NCBI GenBank assembly: GCA_934876235.1
Contig: CAKXKM010000094.1
Location: 1-6,577 of the forward strand
Length of the DNA stretch: 6,577 nt
Origin: Collinsella sp. AF02-46-1
GTDB taxonomy: Bacteria; Actinomycetota; Coriobacteriia; Coriobacteriales; Coriobacteriaceae
Direction of reading: 5' to 3'
Shown here: piece by piece, positions 6,106-6,577 of the stretch
Position numbering within the stretch: the first letter of the stretch is position 1
Layout of the letters: the number at the start of each line of letters is the position of its first letter
Made by a program: the position numbers and the translations under genes
The notes under the pieces: generated by a model
Seen by the model: the letters and a program-made list of their open reading frames with translations, nothing else
What the model was told of the DNA's origin: nothing
Databases searched by the model: none

Positions 6106-6393
6106 GTCGCTAAATCCGCTGGCAGTTCCAACCGTCATCGCAACGTAACAACAATTCACCTGACGAATGGCAGCCAAATATATTCAATACCCCAACATCA
6201 ACAATAGCCAGGCACAAAACTGCGCCGCAAGCTGCTCCAACCGCCCAACTGGTCAAAAGCCGACCATCTACTTGCCAATTTATCTAACGGCGTAACCAAG
6301 CAGTCCGCGCCGCAACTTCTCAACAAAACGCCGCGATGTCTGTGCCCTGCGGTATCCTTGAGCCACTCGCACCTGCAGCACCAAGGAGCCGCC
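6106..6393. other. Intergenic stretch with no recognisable gene
   Basis: About 290 bases between the tRNA terminator and the DUF5710 gene, visibly more A-rich and less codon-like than the neighbouring genes. I see no plausible coding frame with a ribosome site, no tRNA-like fold and no clear repeat. A TATCCT at 6353-6358 could serve as a -10 box for the small gene downstream, but no -35 box stands at the right distance, so I do not call a promoter. Confidence 0.5.
6383..6388 (+). promoter_or_regulatory. Ribosome binding site that fixes the DUF5710 start
   Basis: AAGGAG five bases before the ATG at 6394. It is the best ribosome site in the right-hand third of the window and the main reason for calling so short a gene real and for rejecting the upstream ATG at 6358. 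Confidence 0.8.
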
Positions 6394-6540
6394 ATGCGCA
6401 CCGAGCTCGATGTCCCCTTTTCGCACAAAGAAGAAGCCAAGGCGCTGGGCGCCAAATGGGACCGGACCAAGAAGATCTGGTATGTACCCAGCGGCGTCAA
6501 GGTGACGCATAATTTCTTTCGCAAATTGACAACCGCATAG
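6394..6540 (+). CDS. DUF5710 mini-protein, function unknown
   Basis: A 48-residue protein that is almost entirely one DUF5710 domain. LDVPF (residues 5-9), then KEEAKALGAKWD (12-23) and KIWYVPSG (27-34) follow the family pattern of L-x-VPF, a KxxAKxLGAxWD core and a WYVP strand. DUF5710 has no established activity; the domain is also found as a small module within larger bacterial proteins. The ATG at 6394 is chosen because AAGGAG (6383-6388) is five bases upstream. An ATG 12 codons earlier (6358) lacks a ribosome site, and its extra residues do not fit the domain. The frame ends at TAG 6540 and nothing else of the product is missing, so it seems to be a complete stand-alone gene rather than a fragment of a larger one. 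No neighbour suggests its role. Confidence 0.82.
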   Translation: MRTELDVPFSHKEEAKALGAKWDRTKKIWYVPSGVKVTHNFFRKLTTA

Positions 6541-6577
6541 CGGAACACGGCCCGCGCCCCGTCATATGATTTCTAGC

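Noticed and set aside
5984..6393. Integrated element at the tRNA 3' end
   Set aside because: No repeat of the tRNA 3' end, no integrase and no phage or plasmid gene is present between the tRNA and the end of the window.
6198..6548. 116-residue minus-strand frame over the DUF5710 gene
   Set aside because: It is antisense to a gene with a strong ribosome site and a recognisable domain. Its own translation is Ser/Arg/Cys-rich and resembles nothing.
6562..6570. TATGAT within a TCATATGA palindrome near the window end, as a promoter for the next gene
   Set aside because: No -35 box is found at the right distance and the downstream gene lies outside the window.

Overview
The window looks like ordinary chromosome from a GC-rich Gram-positive bacterium. 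Protein style, codon use and gene content suggest an actinobacterium of the Coriobacteriia, perhaps Collinsella or a relative; this is an inference from sequence style, not a proven assignment. It holds four long genes, one tRNA gene and one very small gene, with little wasted space.

Layout. Bases 1-583 (+) are the C-terminal part of an M32 metallocarboxypeptidase whose N-terminal half lies outside the window. It converges on a minus-strand cluster, and the convergent gap (584-794) holds two hairpins. On the minus strand, in order of transcription, come a ten-TM EamA-type transporter (5694-4672), a DUF4012 membrane-anchored protein of unknown function (4522-2210) and phosphoglucosamine mutase GlmM (2126-795). 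An intrinsic-terminator-like hairpin lies between the DUF4012 stop codon and the glmM ribosome binding site, so glmM may be partly uncoupled from, or attenuated relative to, the gene before it. Upstream of the transporter and on the + strand is a free-standing tRNA-Val(GAC) unit with a clear promoter, an AT-rich UP-like block and a strong terminator. After about 290 bases with nothing recognisable, a 48-residue DUF5710 protein follows (6394-6540, +).

How they fit together. GlmM makes glucosamine-1-phosphate, the entry point to UDP-GlcNAc and hence peptidoglycan and surface glycans. DUF4012 proteins are single-pass membrane proteins with a large extracytoplasmic part and are often found near envelope polysaccharide genes. 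The glmM/DUF4012 adjacency therefore hints at a cell-envelope role for the DUF4012 protein, but nothing in the sequence proves a shared pathway. The peptidase, transporter, tRNA and DUF5710 genes have no evident link to this.

I found no insertion sequence, integrase, CRISPR array, rRNA or convincing new defence or biosynthetic system. The points most worth a second look are the DUF4012 protein with its long low-complexity cytoplasmic tail, the hairpin in front of glmM, the palindrome over the candidate DUF4012 promoter, and the orphan DUF5710 mini-protein.
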